Source: Nitrospirota bacterium (GTDB taxonomy: Bacteria; Nitrospirota; Thermodesulfovibrionia; Thermodesulfovibrionales; Dissulfurispiraceae). Taken from it: a DNA stretch of 64,000 nucleotides. Position numbers and translations under genes: made by a program. Under the pieces are notes generated by a model. It worked only from the letters and a program-made list of their open reading frames with translations. It was not told the origin of the DNA and did not search any database. Where the stretch lies: positions 34,310 through 98,309 of the forward strand of contig JADFXU010000005.1 of the NCBI GenBank assembly GCA_015233365.1, given 5' to 3'. Of the stretch, positions 43,254-52,176 are shown in pieces; position 1 is the stretch's first letter; every line of letters begins with the position of its first letter.

Positions 43254-43373
43254 CAATCCTTTGGCCTCATAGGCATGAGGGAACGAGTTTATCCCTGGGG
43301 AGGTAAAGTTATAATAACCGGTTATAAAAACGGAGGAACTACGGTAAAGGTCAGTATGCCTCATTTGGTCTAA
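43254..43373 (+). pseudogene. 3' remnant of a CHASE/HisKA_3 histidine kinase
   Basis: In this frame the DNA encodes QSFGLIGMRERVYPWGGKV and continues to ..GGTTVKVSMPHLV before a TAA. That is the C-terminal end of a HATPase domain, closely like the end of the kinase at 24,599 (QCFGLLGMRERVYPWDGKV). Nothing of the upstream kinase remains; the VapC stop is 18 bases before it. The minus-strand ORF in the track is only its shadow. Confidence 0.75.
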
Positions 43374-43531
43374 CCCAAGAAGAACAAGGCAATTTACATC
43401 AATAGCCTCAAACACATCATACAATAATGCCAATCGGATGCTTTCATTTAGCGACAAGACCGTTACATATGACGCAAATGGTCCGCGATCATCATCACTG
43501 CGCTGTGTATAATCGGTAATCCTTATAGTTT

Positions 43532-43685
43532 CCCCGAAAAAGTGGACACGCAGTTAAGTTTCATTTAGGAGTCCTTCGTACTGTTCCGGACTCCTGTAGC
43601 CCAATGCCGAATGCCTCCTGATACGATTATAAAACACTCCTGCATACTCAAAGATACTCAGTCTCGCCTCCTGCCTTGTGCGGTA
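43532..43685 (-). pseudogene. IS3-family transposase 3' remnant with terminal repeat
   Basis: On the minus strand the DNA encodes RTRQEARLSIFEYAGVFYNR then RIRRHSALGYRSPEQYEGLL and stops, the hallmark C-terminus of IS3 OrfB integrases. It is followed by TGTCCACTTTTTCGGGG, an IS3-type terminal inverted repeat (43532-43547). The rest of the element is gone and the frame breaks beyond about 43,685. Confidence 0.8.
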
Positions 43686-43772
43686 TCTTCAACCATCTTG
43701 AGCGATAGCTATCCCATAAATGCAGTAAATCCTTGCAAAAAATATTAATAACATTATACAGTTAAATAAAGG

Positions 43773-44651
43773 TTGAACAGGTTTGAGAGGATGCAGGTGG
43801 ATCCAATAAGAAACCAGGACGTTGCGAGTCTCACTGATGTATCACAGTTGGATATTCCGTCACTTCCGATTATAGCCGTTAAAGTCCTCGATATTTTAAG
43901 TAGAGAATCCTCTAACGCCGATGACCTGGCGGGAATTATTGCTTTTGATCCATCCTTTGTTTCGCGTTTGCTTAAAACTGCTAATTCTCCGTATTTCGGC
44001 ATAGGTGACGGTGTAAGTTCGATCGACGGCGCTATTTTGCGGTTAGGGTTTGATACTATAAGTGACATTGTTGTAATGGCAGCCTTGAAAGATATAAGAC
44101 GACATGCCGATGCAATAGATATTGGACTTTGGGAACATAGTACCGCTGTTGCGGTTGCCTGCAAGCTTATAGCCGACGAATTGGGATATGGCAATCCGAC
44201 CGAGCATCTTATTCATGGTTTGCTTCACGACATCGGCAAGATGATAATGAATATCAACTTTAAAGAAAAATACACACTAGTAGTAGACGAAGTGAGGTCT
44301 TCAGGCAAGCCCTTTGAGGATGTAGAGTCCGCAGTCTTTGGTTTCACCCATTGTGGAATTGGCGACTATACGGCAAGAAGATGGAAACTCCCCGTTGAAA
44401 TCCGAAGCGCCATATCGTTGCACCACTGCAGTGCCTCTGAACTAGCTGACCGTAAAGATATAAAGGACGTGTTATTGGTAAAAATAGCCGATCATGTCTG
44501 TTCAGAATTACAAATAGGCATCTACGACAACCTTGTTCCTATCGATAAAGACCTGGAATTCATCGGATTGACAGAGGTATCGAAGATCGATAGTTTAAAA
44601 AAGAAAGCGGAGGAAGAGTATCCGAAATATAAATCCTTCATGTTAGGATGA
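43773..44651 (+). CDS. HDOD-domain signalling protein
   Basis: About 292 aa. LPIIAVKVLDILSRESSNADDLAGIIAFDPSFVSRLLKTANS and LHDIGKMIMN are typical of HDOD domains, catalytically incomplete HD relatives that act in signalling and motility control. The track start is TTG; ATG 43791 is an alternative. The last 60 residues are a helical tail. It lies in the decayed zone but appears intact. Confidence 0.85.
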   Translation: MNRFERMQVDPIRNQDVASLTDVSQLDIPSLPIIAVKVLDILSRESSNADDLAGIIAFDPSFVSRLLKTANSPYFGIGDGVSSIDGAILRLGFDTISDIVVMAALKDIRRHADAIDIGLWEHSTAVAVACKLIADELGYGNPTEHLIHGLLHDIGKMIMNINFKEKYTLVVDEVRSSGKPFEDVESAVFGFTHCGIGDYTARRWKLPVEIRSAISLHHCSASELADRKDIKDVLLVKIADHVCSELQIGIYDNLVPIDKDLEFIGLTEVSKIDSLKKKAEEEYPKYKSFMLG

Positions 44652-44712
44652 TTAATGCAGGAAACAGATAGATATAATCAATATCGTCTGCATCTCTTTT
44701 TGGTGAGGGACA

Positions 44713-45171
44713 ATGAAACACTGTCGACTTCTCAGTAAATTTCGGGAAGGCATAACTGCTCAAGAAGGCATAGAGATATCTACCAGAAAGCAAGATGAGA
44801 TTGATGAGCAGAAAGCCTACCGTCAGGCAATTGAAGACAATATCAGAAAGGTAGAACAGACAAAGGCTTTAAAGGAAGCAGAAAGAGAAGCCATATTCAT
44901 TCAGTCAAGCATATACGACGCACTCAAGAAAGGTAATAAGATCAAGAAGGGTGATAAGATTTCAGTTGTCCGAAGAACATCTCCCAAACCAGGCAGCCTG
45001 GTTATCATTACCGAAGATTCCAAACAGGAACTGATATCATTTCTTGAGAGGAGTTGCTTGCACGATTTTCGAATCAAAGACGAATTAACGGAACTTGATA
45101 AGTCGAAAGACTGGGTGGAGGTTAACGACGAAATTGCCTGGGAAAAGTATTATATTGTCAGTAAGCACTGA
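44713..45171 (+). CDS. Hypothetical 152-aa protein with N-terminal coiled coil
   Basis: Not recognised. Residues 25-70 are a charged helix (RKQDEIDEQKAYRQAIEDNIRKVEQTKALKEAERE), followed by a small beta-rich part (SVVRRTSPKPGSLVIITED). Starts at an ATG 62 bases after the HDOD gene, so it may be co-transcribed. Confidence 0.5.
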   Translation: MKHCRLLSKFREGITAQEGIEISTRKQDEIDEQKAYRQAIEDNIRKVEQTKALKEAEREAIFIQSSIYDALKKGNKIKKGDKISVVRRTSPKPGSLVIITEDSKQELISFLERSCLHDFRIKDELTELDKSKDWVEVNDEIAWEKYYIVSKH

Positions 45172-45208
45172 GCAGGAATATTTTTAGCTTTTACTGCAAG
45201 TCGATGAG

Positions 45209-45487
45209 GTGCAGGAGTCGCTGAGAAATGAGCACTTCACCAATTATGTGGCGCTACACATAACACATCAAAGTCCTCATCTGCACTATGTCACCAAATA
45301 TACGTGTTTCCGAAGAAATCATTCATGTTCGGTAGATTCTTACGGACACGACAACTACATGCAATACGGTAAAAATATGCCTGATATTGAGCATGAGAAC
45401 TGGGAAGTTTTTGGCGAATCCGTCCCGGTTTTGAATAAATATACCACCAAAGCTCTGACCAGAAGTAAAAAAATTATGCATATTTGA
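45209..45487 (+). CDS. Doubtful 92-aa ORF containing repeat copy 1
   Basis: Its C-terminal part (QYGKNMPDIEHENWEVFGESVPVL) is similar to a frame at 46,264-46,350 (QCGKNMLNIEDDNREVFLGGG). Two related fragments on either side of a broken DUF47 gene suggest relics of a duplicated gene rather than a functioning one. Confidence 0.3.
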   Translation: MQESLRNEHFTNYVALHITHQSPHLHYVTKYTCFRRNHSCSVDSYGHDNYMQYGKNMPDIEHENWEVFGESVPVLNKYTTKALTRSKKIMHI

Positions 45488-46092
45488 GTACTATTGCCTC
45501 AAGAATGTTTGCAACATCCTCACACGCATCGGACGCACTCTCCAGGTACTCATATGCTTCCTTCCATTTGATAATAAATATGGGGTCTCTGACCTCATCG
45601 AAGAGCTTCGCAAGCGAAGCTTGGTAGAGCTTGTCGATCCGGTGTTCAAGACTATTTATCTCGACGCAATATTCCTGCACAGAAGAATATTTTTTGTTCC
45701 TGAGGGCTGTTACGGCCTTGCTCATAACCTCAGTCGTCGCCATAAGCTCTCTCGCCATGGAGACCGCCTCCGGGGTGGGCTTTTGCAGTTTGAAAATAGT
45801 AAAGCGTTCTACGCAGGCCCAAATTAAGTCGATTACGTCATCGATCTTTATAGCCAATGCGGAGGTCCTCGCGATCAATCGGTGTGATGAAGGTCTTATT
45901 GAGCTTCTTGATGATGTCATGTGTCATGAAGTCGCCCTCTTTTTCGCATTCCCGAACCGCCTTCGAAATAATTTCGAGGTTATCCATGTCCTGGAGTACT
46001 GCGACAAGCAGCGAAGCCCCTTTGATTACATTACGCGAAGCATTGTCAAAGAGTTCGAAAAAATCTGTTTGTTACGGAAAAAAGAATTTCAT
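45474..46092 (-). pseudogene. DUF47 (PhoU-related) gene, broken by a stop and a frameshift
   Basis: Read from ATG 46092 on the minus strand: MKFFFP*QTDFFELFDNASRNVI.., then EGDFMTHDIIKKLNKTFITP and DREDL, then a frame change into ALAIKIDDVIDLIWACVERF.. to the end. DUF47 proteins normally start MxxxFPKxTDFFELF and continue DREDIxALxxxLDDVIDLI. A Lys codon has therefore become TAA, and the frame slips near 45,870. The 148-aa ORF in the track is only the second part. Family members regulate Pit phosphate transporters; no pit gene is next to it. Confidence 0.8.
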
Positions 46093-46263
46093 ATTAGCGC
46101 TATCCGGTAGCTTAATAGACGCCCTGCAATCGTTTCGTTTATCTCCAAATTCTCCCCATTGGCAGATCGACAGCTTTATAATGAAGATAATCAACAAAGC
46201 AGTAAATGAATTATGAGGTTTTTGCAGGATAGGAGCGGGTGACTTATGATACTCCAACATTTT

Positions 46264-46350
46264 TGTTGCAATGTGGTAAAAATATGCTTAATATTGAGGA
46301 TGATAACCGGGAAGTTTTTTTGGGGGGGGGTCCGTCTCGGTTTTGGACAA
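46264..46350 (+). repeat. Diverged copy 2 of the 45,360 repeat
   Basis: CAATGTGGTAAAAATATGC and the following bases match 45,362-45,445 at roughly two-thirds to three-quarters of positions. This copy contains a T7-G9 homopolymer run at 46315-46330 that is absent from the first, so the frame is probably broken. Confidence 0.5.
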
Positions 46351-46459
46351 ATATCCGACCAGAACTCTGCGTGGGCGGTACTTACTCGAAGGTCGGATTA
46401 TCTCATAGCGCAATCATCGGGCCAATTTTCTCCTGTATAAACAACCCAATAAGCGTTAA

Positions 46460-46639
46460 TTAGGAGAGCGCAGGCAGACACCTGACGATCTGTCAAAAGA
46501 ACGGCTCATAAATGACCTGGTAAAATTACGGCGGCGCATTGATGAGCTTGAGAAAATAGAAGACGGAAAAAAAGAATTATCAGGCAGAACTCGCCCAGAC
46601 CAAGGCGATGTTCTAAGGCCGTTGAAAAGAGGTGACTGA
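46460..46639 (+). pseudogene. Coiled-coil fragment without a start codon
   Basis: The open frame reads QTPDDLSKERLINDLVKLRR and RIDELEKIEDGKKELS before TGA at 46639. This is like the N-terminal helix of PAS/GAF sensor proteins. No ATG, GTG or TTG lies at its beginning, so it looks like a sensor gene remnant just before the REC-kinase gene. Confidence 0.4.
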
Positions 46640-46644
46640 GACAT

Positions 46645-47760
46645 ATGGGCCAAAAATATTATGGTTCTGCGCTTATTGTCGATGACGACCCGCAAGTGCT
46701 GGAGTCGGCGTCTTTGCTCCTCAACGAGTTCGGCTATTCCACTATAACCTGCGGAAATTCGCTGGAGGCTGTCAGCCGGTTCCAGGAGGTCGCGGTTGAT
46801 GTCGTTCTGACGGACATTATGATGCCCGGCCTGTCGGGAATCAACCTTCTCGAAGAAATACGCGCCGTTGATCCTGAAATGCCGGTTATCCTGATGACCG
46901 GTTATGCCGACCTGGACAAGGCCATAGAGGCGATAAAAAAGGGCGCGTTCGATTTCATCATAAAACCTTACAAGCCTGAGCAACTCACCAATTCAATCGA
47001 AAGGGCGGCAAAGTACAGCCGGCTCATCCGGATGGAGAAAGACTACAAGTATATACTCGAGGACCTGAACGAGACCCTCGAGACCCTCGTGGCTGAGAGG
47101 ACCATGGGCCTGATGGCCCTGACCCTTGCGGACAGGGTAAGAAATCCGGCCACGGTCATAAGCTGGACCTGCAAACGATTGCTGGAAAAAGAAGAGGTTT
47201 CGGGGCATCTGAAACAAAGTCTGAGGGAGATCATCGGTGAGACCGAGAAGCTCGAAAGCATTGTCCAGGACTTTCAGGGACTCCTGAAAAACAGGCAGTC
47301 CATGTACTGTTATGAAGACATCAACACTATTCTCTCGACCGTGCTGTCGGTTATCGATAAAGAGACCAGCCATAAGGGCGTTACGCTGGAGGCGAAGCTT
47401 GCCGGAGAGCCGCTGAAGATCAACATGCATAAGAACCTGGTACGTGTGGCGATTTTCCACGTGATGAGGAACGCCGTCGAGGCGATGCCTGAAGGCGGGA
47501 AGATCAGCATTAGAACGGGGAGAGAAAACGATTATGTGGCGCTTACCATATCGGACAACGGAAAAGGCATATCCCCGGACGACCTGGAAAAGATCTTCGA
47601 TCCCTTCTTCAGCACCAAAGAGCACAGGTTCGGAATGGGACTCCCCCTGGTGAAACAGATCATATCAGAACATGCGGGAGAGATAACCGTAAAGAGTGAA
47701 GAGGGGAAAGGCACTGAGGTCAGAATGGTCTTTCCGAGCCGGTGGAGCGAGGGCAAATAG
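46645..47760 (+). CDS. Receiver fused to a kinase core lacking the phospho-accepting His
   Basis: 371 aa. Receiver at 1-125 with VDDDP, Asp57 in VLTDIMMPG and IIKPYKPEQ. Then a dimerisation helix region where kinases have LAHExRNP; here it reads LADRVRNPATVI, with Asp163 and Arg164 in place of His and Glu. The HATPase_c boxes are intact (HVMRNAVEAMP, SDNGKGIS, FGMGLPLVKQI). It therefore can be phosphorylated and bind ATP but should not autophosphorylate on His. First gene of cassette A, 62 bases before the corrinoid protein gene. Confidence 0.88.
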   Translation: MGQKYYGSALIVDDDPQVLESASLLLNEFGYSTITCGNSLEAVSRFQEVAVDVVLTDIMMPGLSGINLLEEIRAVDPEMPVILMTGYADLDKAIEAIKKGAFDFIIKPYKPEQLTNSIERAAKYSRLIRMEKDYKYILEDLNETLETLVAERTMGLMALTLADRVRNPATVISWTCKRLLEKEEVSGHLKQSLREIIGETEKLESIVQDFQGLLKNRQSMYCYEDINTILSTVLSVIDKETSHKGVTLEAKLAGEPLKINMHKNLVRVAIFHVMRNAVEAMPEGGKISIRTGRENDYVALTISDNGKGISPDDLEKIFDPFFSTKEHRFGMGLPLVKQIISEHAGEITVKSEEGKGTEVRMVFPSRWSEGK

Positions 47761-47822
47761 GCCCTACCGCGTTTGCACCACCATTTTCCTGAGATGGAGA
47801 ACCAAATAGAGGGACTAAAGAA

Positions 47823-48485
47823 GTGAAAGAAATTATTGCCGCTTATAACGAAGCCATATTTGATGCCAACCGCGACAGGGCGCTGAAGATAATCCGTGAA
47901 GCAGTGGACAACGGCGTTGCCCCCGAGGATATCGTATTCAAGGTTGTTGTTCCTGCGCTGGAAGTCATGATGAAAGGGGTCAGCGAGACCCGGAACGTCA
48001 GCCTTGCCCAGCATTTTTTGGCCGCGCAGATAGCGGCTGAAGTGACGGAAGACATGGTCGCCAGATTCAGAAAGGCCCCCGCGGTTGCCGGGAGTGTCGT
48101 TATAGGGACGTCCCAGGGCGACTTTCACGGGCTCGGCAAAAAAATCATCAGCGGATGCCTTAAGGCCCTGATGATTGAGGTCATCGACTTGGGGCTCAAT
48201 GTTCCACCGGAACGGTTTGTTGACGAAGCGGTTGCACACGGAGCGCAGGTCATTGCCATATCCTCCATGATGGTCCATACCGCGCTGGGTGAGAACGGCT
48301 GTCTCAAGGTACGGCAAATACTGAAACAAAGGGGGCTTGAGGATAAAATCAAGGTCATAGTAGGCGGCGCCCCATACCGCCATGACCCGAACCTGTACAA
48401 AGTCGTGCGCGCCGACGCATGGGCCGAGGATGCCATCACCGCGGGCAAGGTAATAGCTGGCCTTATAAAAGGGGTGAGGAAATGA
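47823..48485 (+). CDS. Corrinoid (B12-binding) protein, cassette A
   Basis: 220 aa, starting at GTG. N-terminal helical cap (about 1-85) and a Rossmann B12 domain with the base-off ligand motif D100-x-H102-x-x-G105 in SQGDFHGLGKKI, then VIAISSMM and KVIVGGAPY. It resembles MtbC/MtaC methyl-carrier proteins, though DFHGLG replaces the usual DIHDIG. The stop overlaps the start of the UroD-type methyltransferase (ATGA), so the two are made together and presumably form a methyl-transfer pair. Confidence 0.92.
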   Translation: MKEIIAAYNEAIFDANRDRALKIIREAVDNGVAPEDIVFKVVVPALEVMMKGVSETRNVSLAQHFLAAQIAAEVTEDMVARFRKAPAVAGSVVIGTSQGDFHGLGKKIISGCLKALMIEVIDLGLNVPPERFVDEAVAHGAQVIAISSMMVHTALGENGCLKVRQILKQRGLEDKIKVIVGGAPYRHDPNLYKVVRADAWAEDAITAGKVIAGLIKGVRK

Positions 48486-49525
48486 TCAGCGGAATGGACA
48501 GGCTTGTTGCTGCCGCAAAGGGGGAGACTTCCGACCGCGTGCCGGTCTTCTGCAACCTTATAGACCAGGGCGCAAAAGAGCTTGGTATGACTATAGAGGA
48601 GTATTATTCAAACGGAGAGTATGTTGCCGAGGCGCAGCTCAGGATGCGTGAGAAATACGGGTATGACAATCTCTGGGGGCTCTTCTATGTCGGAAAAGAG
48701 GCCGAACTCATGGGATGTGGAAAAATCATTTTCGCCACGGACGGGCCGCCAAATGTAGGACAGATGATCCTAAAGAGCTATGACGATATAGACCGGCTCG
48801 TTGTACCGCAAGACATCTCTTCACACCCCGCTTTTCAGGAACCGTTGAAGTGTCTGAACATCCTAAAGAAAGAAGCCGGGGGAAAGTACCCTGTATGTGC
48901 ATATGTCACCGCATCTATGACCTTGCCCGCCATACTTATGGGCATGGAGAAATGGATGGAGCTTCTTCTCACAGGACCTGCGGCTGTGCGCGATGAGCTT
49001 CTGGAGAAGTGCTCTGACTTTTTCAAAAAAGAGATAACCGCGTATCGAAACGCCGGGGCCGATGTTATTATCTATGCTAACGCCTTTGGCTCGACCGACT
49101 TTGTACCGATGAGAATGTTCCAGGAACTGTCCCTGCCGTGGATGGAACGCGACCTGAAGCCGGTCGGGACCGATGGGGTAGTGTATTACTGCGGGGGGGC
49201 GCGAATGAACGCCGTACTCGGCCAGGTCATCGAAAGGCTGGGGTTAGGGACTTATTACCTCAGTCCCTTTGACGACATTGCCGAGGGCAAGAAAATAATC
49301 GGCGGGCGCGGGCTGACCTGCGGGGTTATTAACGACATCAGGCTCATTGACTGGTCAAAAGAGGAGATCAGGAGCGAGGTCAAAAGGATGATGGACGCGG
49401 GCAAACCCGGGAGAAAATTCCTTTTCGGAACTCTCGTCATGCCTTACGTTATTCCCGAGGAAAACATCCGTGCGATGCTTGAGGCCGCTTATGAATTCGG
49501 TGGCCTCGGGGGCGATGATAAGTGA
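48482..49525 (+). CDS. UroD-family methyltransferase, cassette A
   Basis: 347 aa from ATG 48482; the track start at 48419 reads back into the corrinoid gene. The fold is uroporphyrinogen-decarboxylase/MtaA-type (MDRLVAAAKGETSDRVPVF.., ASMTLPAILMGMEKWMELLL). In MtaA/MtbA the zinc site is HxCG; here the same place is VYYCGG, so the His is replaced by Tyr while Cys stays. It probably moves a methyl group to or from the partner corrinoid protein, but an altered or sensory role is possible. Overlaps the next gene by 4 bases. Confidence 0.87.
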   Translation: MISGMDRLVAAAKGETSDRVPVFCNLIDQGAKELGMTIEEYYSNGEYVAEAQLRMREKYGYDNLWGLFYVGKEAELMGCGKIIFATDGPPNVGQMILKSYDDIDRLVVPQDISSHPAFQEPLKCLNILKKEAGGKYPVCAYVTASMTLPAILMGMEKWMELLLTGPAAVRDELLEKCSDFFKKEITAYRNAGADVIIYANAFGSTDFVPMRMFQELSLPWMERDLKPVGTDGVVYYCGGARMNAVLGQVIERLGLGTYYLSPFDDIAEGKKIIGGRGLTCGVINDIRLIDWSKEEIRSEVKRMMDAGKPGRKFLFGTLVMPYVIPEENIRAMLEAAYEFGGLGGDDK

Positions 49526-50328
49526 TGAAGGGAAACCCCGAAAAACCGGAAAAGACCGGCACGGTTAAAGATGGAACGGAAGACCTGGAGGAACGGGTCT
49601 CAAGACTGGCCAGGGACAAGTCATGCTTGCAGCTTATAAACCGCATGATGGAAAAATTGAGCGCGGTCCCCGGTCTGGCAAATACGATGGAGAGCATGCT
49701 CACGGTCGTCCTGGACTGCATAGGCGGCACCAATGTAGCCGTCTATTATCTGATAGACGACACTGTTTACTATGCCGATGTTTACGGCAAAAAAATGAAG
49801 ATCGCCTCAATCGACGACCAAGAGGTGAAGAAAGTCTTCGACAGCCGCGAGCCCCTGGAAATAGAACATGATTTCAGCGACACCAAAATGATGACCCCCG
49901 AATTCACGAAGGCATTCACCTGGGTGTTCCCACTTCTTGTCGGGACGGAAATCGTAGGAGTATTCAAGATCGAGGACATGCATATGGGGATGAGGGAACT
50001 GCGTCCCTATCTGCCCACCTTTTTCAATTATGTGGCCCTTATCCTGAGAAACGAGATACTGGGGCAAACCAGGTTAAAGAAGGCCTTCTGCCAGTTGAAC
50101 GAGACGAACGTCGCTCTGTCCAACGAGATAATCGAGCGCAAGCGGGCGGAGGAGGCGCTGCGTAAGAGCAACGAGGAACTGGAGAGGAAAAACGCGGAAC
50201 TCGAAACGATGAACAAGGTGTTTGTGGGCAGGGAGATCAGGATGGTGGAATTGAAAGAGAGGATAAAGGAGCTGGAATTCAGAATTCAGAAGCAGGAAGA
50301 CGAAAATAAAAACGCACCGGGAAATTAG
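49522..50328 (+). CDS. GAF sensor ending in the VGREIRMVELKERI coiled coil
   Basis: 268 aa. A coiled start, a GAF-like domain (about 35-185, GGTNVAVYYLIDDTVYYADVYGKK.., GVFKIEDM), then a long coiled coil (KRAEEALRKSNEELERKNAEL) ending MNKVFVGREIRMVELKERIKELE. No kinase, cyclase or DNA-binding domain follows; the gene stops there. The same tail ends the sensors at 50,498 and 57,985. Coupled by 4 bases to the methyltransferase gene. Likely signals through protein contact with a kinase encoded nearby. Confidence 0.8.
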   Translation: MMKGNPEKPEKTGTVKDGTEDLEERVSRLARDKSCLQLINRMMEKLSAVPGLANTMESMLTVVLDCIGGTNVAVYYLIDDTVYYADVYGKKMKIASIDDQEVKKVFDSREPLEIEHDFSDTKMMTPEFTKAFTWVFPLLVGTEIVGVFKIEDMHMGMRELRPYLPTFFNYVALILRNEILGQTRLKKAFCQLNETNVALSNEIIERKRAEEALRKSNEELERKNAELETMNKVFVGREIRMVELKERIKELEFRIQKQEDENKNAPGN

Positions 50329-50329
50329 C

Positions 50330-50362
50330 ATGAAAAGATATGCAACTACAGTCGCCGCTTAG
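50330..50362 (+). pseudogene. Truncated duplicate of the phnD-like gene start
   Basis: ATTAGCATGAAAAGATATGC and the following 12 bases (50324-50355) are identical to 52171-52202, where the PhnD-like gene begins. Here the frame stops after ten codons (MKRYATTVAA*). Together with the duplicated sensor tail just upstream it marks a segmental duplication. The rest of the gap to 50,497 shows nothing else. Confidence 0.8.
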
Positions 50363-50497
50363 CTCCCCCGGTTTTTTGCGGTCTCTAAAATTAATGCGCA
50401 TGACGGAAAAGAGTTTAAAAATAACATGTGTCAGGATAATGGCTGAAGCGCTACTTTTTCAGCGGAACCGGGGACTTCAGGTGACTATGGGTCGGGC

Positions 50498-52156
50498 ATG
50501 AAAATAAAAGCCAAATTCACACTAATCGTCTCGACCTTTGTTATTATTTTGCTCGCACTAATTGCGTTTATCGCCTTTTCACACTACAAAAAATCCATTA
50601 AAGAAACTATCGCTCAGCAGCAATTCCTCATGGTCTCCATACTAGCAGATGAAATAGACAGTAAACTTTTGACCGCTCAACAGCATCTTATTGAGGTTGC
50701 AAAAGCTGCTCCGCCGGACATAATGCAAAATCCTGGAAAGGCACAGGCATTTCTTGACAACAAGCCGAGTTTGCATGTAATGTTTGAGAGTCATCTTTTT
50801 TTATTTACGCCGGCAGGCAAAGTATTAGTTGAATCACCATATACTCCAGGCATGAGGGGATTTAACCTTTCTTTCCGCGAGTACATTATAAATACCCTTA
50901 AAACAAAACAACCGTATATCTCCGATCCGTTTGTGTCCTCGATGCCGCATAAACATCCTGTCATAACGTTCACAGTGCCGCTTTTTGACCGCAAAGGCAA
51001 AATAACAGGCATATTAACCGGCAGCATAGACCTTATGAGTGATAACTTCCTGGGGAGAATAAGCACTGTAAAAATAGGGAAGACAGGTTATTTTTACCTG
51101 ACTACCACGGACAGGACTTTAATTATGCATCCCGACAAGAAAAGGATCCTGACAAAAATGGCTTCCGGCCTAAACAGGCTTTATGATAGGGGTATAGAGG
51201 GATTCGAGGGCACCGACGAAACCATAACGTCTTACGGGACAAAAATGGTTGCTTCTTTTAAGCGGCTGAAAGTAAAAAACTGGATACTGATTGCAAACTG
51301 TCCGCAAGCTGAAGCATATCGTCCCATCCATGAGGCGGAACAGTATTTTTTAATGGCCACTATTACAGTAATCATTGCGGTATTTTTTATTATTTCCTTC
51401 ATCATAAAATATTTAACAAAACCTCTTGAACTTTTCACCCGTCACGTTGAGGACCTTCCACAAAAAACAGGGGACGACAGATTCCTGAATATAAAGACAA
51501 AAGATGAGATCGGGACGCTTTCCCTGGCTTTTAATAAGATGGTGACCGAGATTGACAAGAGGTCGGAACTGGAACGGAGTGTAAGTCGCCAGAAGGAACT
51601 AATCCTCACTGCAGCAGGCGAGGGCATTTGCGGGATGGATTCAGAAGGAAAAATAATATTTGCCAATCCGGCGGCGGCGGAAATGTGCGGCTATCAGGTT
51701 GAGGAGCTGGTCGGTTCGCACATGCACCATCTGCTCCATTATGCCAGGCCTGACGGCTCTCCTTATCCGCAGGAAGAATGCCCTCATTTCAGTACCCTTC
51801 GGCAAGGGACGTCATGTCAGATGAGAGATGAGGTTTTTTGGAGGAAAGATGGCACAAGCTTCCCTATCGCCTATACGAGCACCCCGATACGGGAAAGAGA
51901 TACGATAACAGGAGCGGTTGTCACCTTCCGCGACATCACTGACCGCAGGAAGGCCGAAGATGATATCCGTAAACTCAACGAGGAGCTTGAGCAGCGGGTC
52001 AATGAACGGACAGCCGAAATGGAGAGGAAAAACGCGGAACTCGAAACGGTGAACAAGGTGTTTGTGGGCAGGGAGCTGAGAATGGTGGAATTGAAGGAGA
52101 GGATAAAGGAGTTGGAATTCAGAATTCAGAATTCAGAATCAGGAAGACAAAAATAA
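50498..52156 (+). CDS. dCache-HAMP-PAS sensor ending in the same coiled-coil tail
   Basis: 552 aa. Membrane segments at about 8-28 and 285-305 flank a periplasmic dCache_1 domain (SDPFVSSMPHKHPVITFTVPLFDRKGKITGILTGSIDL). HAMP (about 306-360), a PAS domain ([26 protein letters not shown]..) and a coiled coil ending VNKVFVGRELRMVELKERIKELE follow. No output domain is present. The periplasmic part should bind a small molecule. The last codons are made of the repeat AATTCAG x3. It lies between the GAF sensor and the PhnD-like gene. Confidence 0.87.
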   Translation: MKIKAKFTLIVSTFVIILLALIAFIAFSHYKKSIKETIAQQQFLMVSILADEIDSKLLTAQQHLIEVAKAAPPDIMQNPGKAQAFLDNKPSLHVMFESHLFLFTPAGKVLVESPYTPGMRGFNLSFREYIINTLKTKQPYISDPFVSSMPHKHPVITFTVPLFDRKGKITGILTGSIDLMSDNFLGRISTVKIGKTGYFYLTTTDRTLIMHPDKKRILTKMASGLNRLYDRGIEGFEGTDETITSYGTKMVASFKRLKVKNWILIANCPQAEAYRPIHEAEQYFLMATITVIIAVFFIISFIIKYLTKPLELFTRHVEDLPQKTGDDRFLNIKTKDEIGTLSLAFNKMVTEIDKRSELERSVSRQKELILTAAGEGICGMDSEGKIIFANPAAAEMCGYQVEELVGSHMHHLLHYARPDGSPYPQEECPHFSTLRQGTSCQMRDEVFWRKDGTSFPIAYTSTPIRERDTITGAVVTFRDITDRRKAEDDIRKLNEELEQRVNERTAEMERKNAELETVNKVFVGRELRMVELKERIKELEFRIQNSESGRQK

Positions 52157-52176
52157 AAGGATACTGGTGAATTAGC

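Noticed and set aside
43245-43457. 70-aa minus-strand ORF
   Set aside because: Antisense of the kinase HATPase remnant at 43254-43373.
45631-46216. Two plus-strand ORFs of 159 and 119 aa
   Set aside because: Both are shadows opposite the broken DUF47 gene, whose minus-strand reading shows clear family similarity.
48419-48481. Longer N-terminus of the cassette A UroD protein
   Set aside because: It would overlap the corrinoid gene by 67 bases; the ATGA overlap start at 48482 aligns with the family start.
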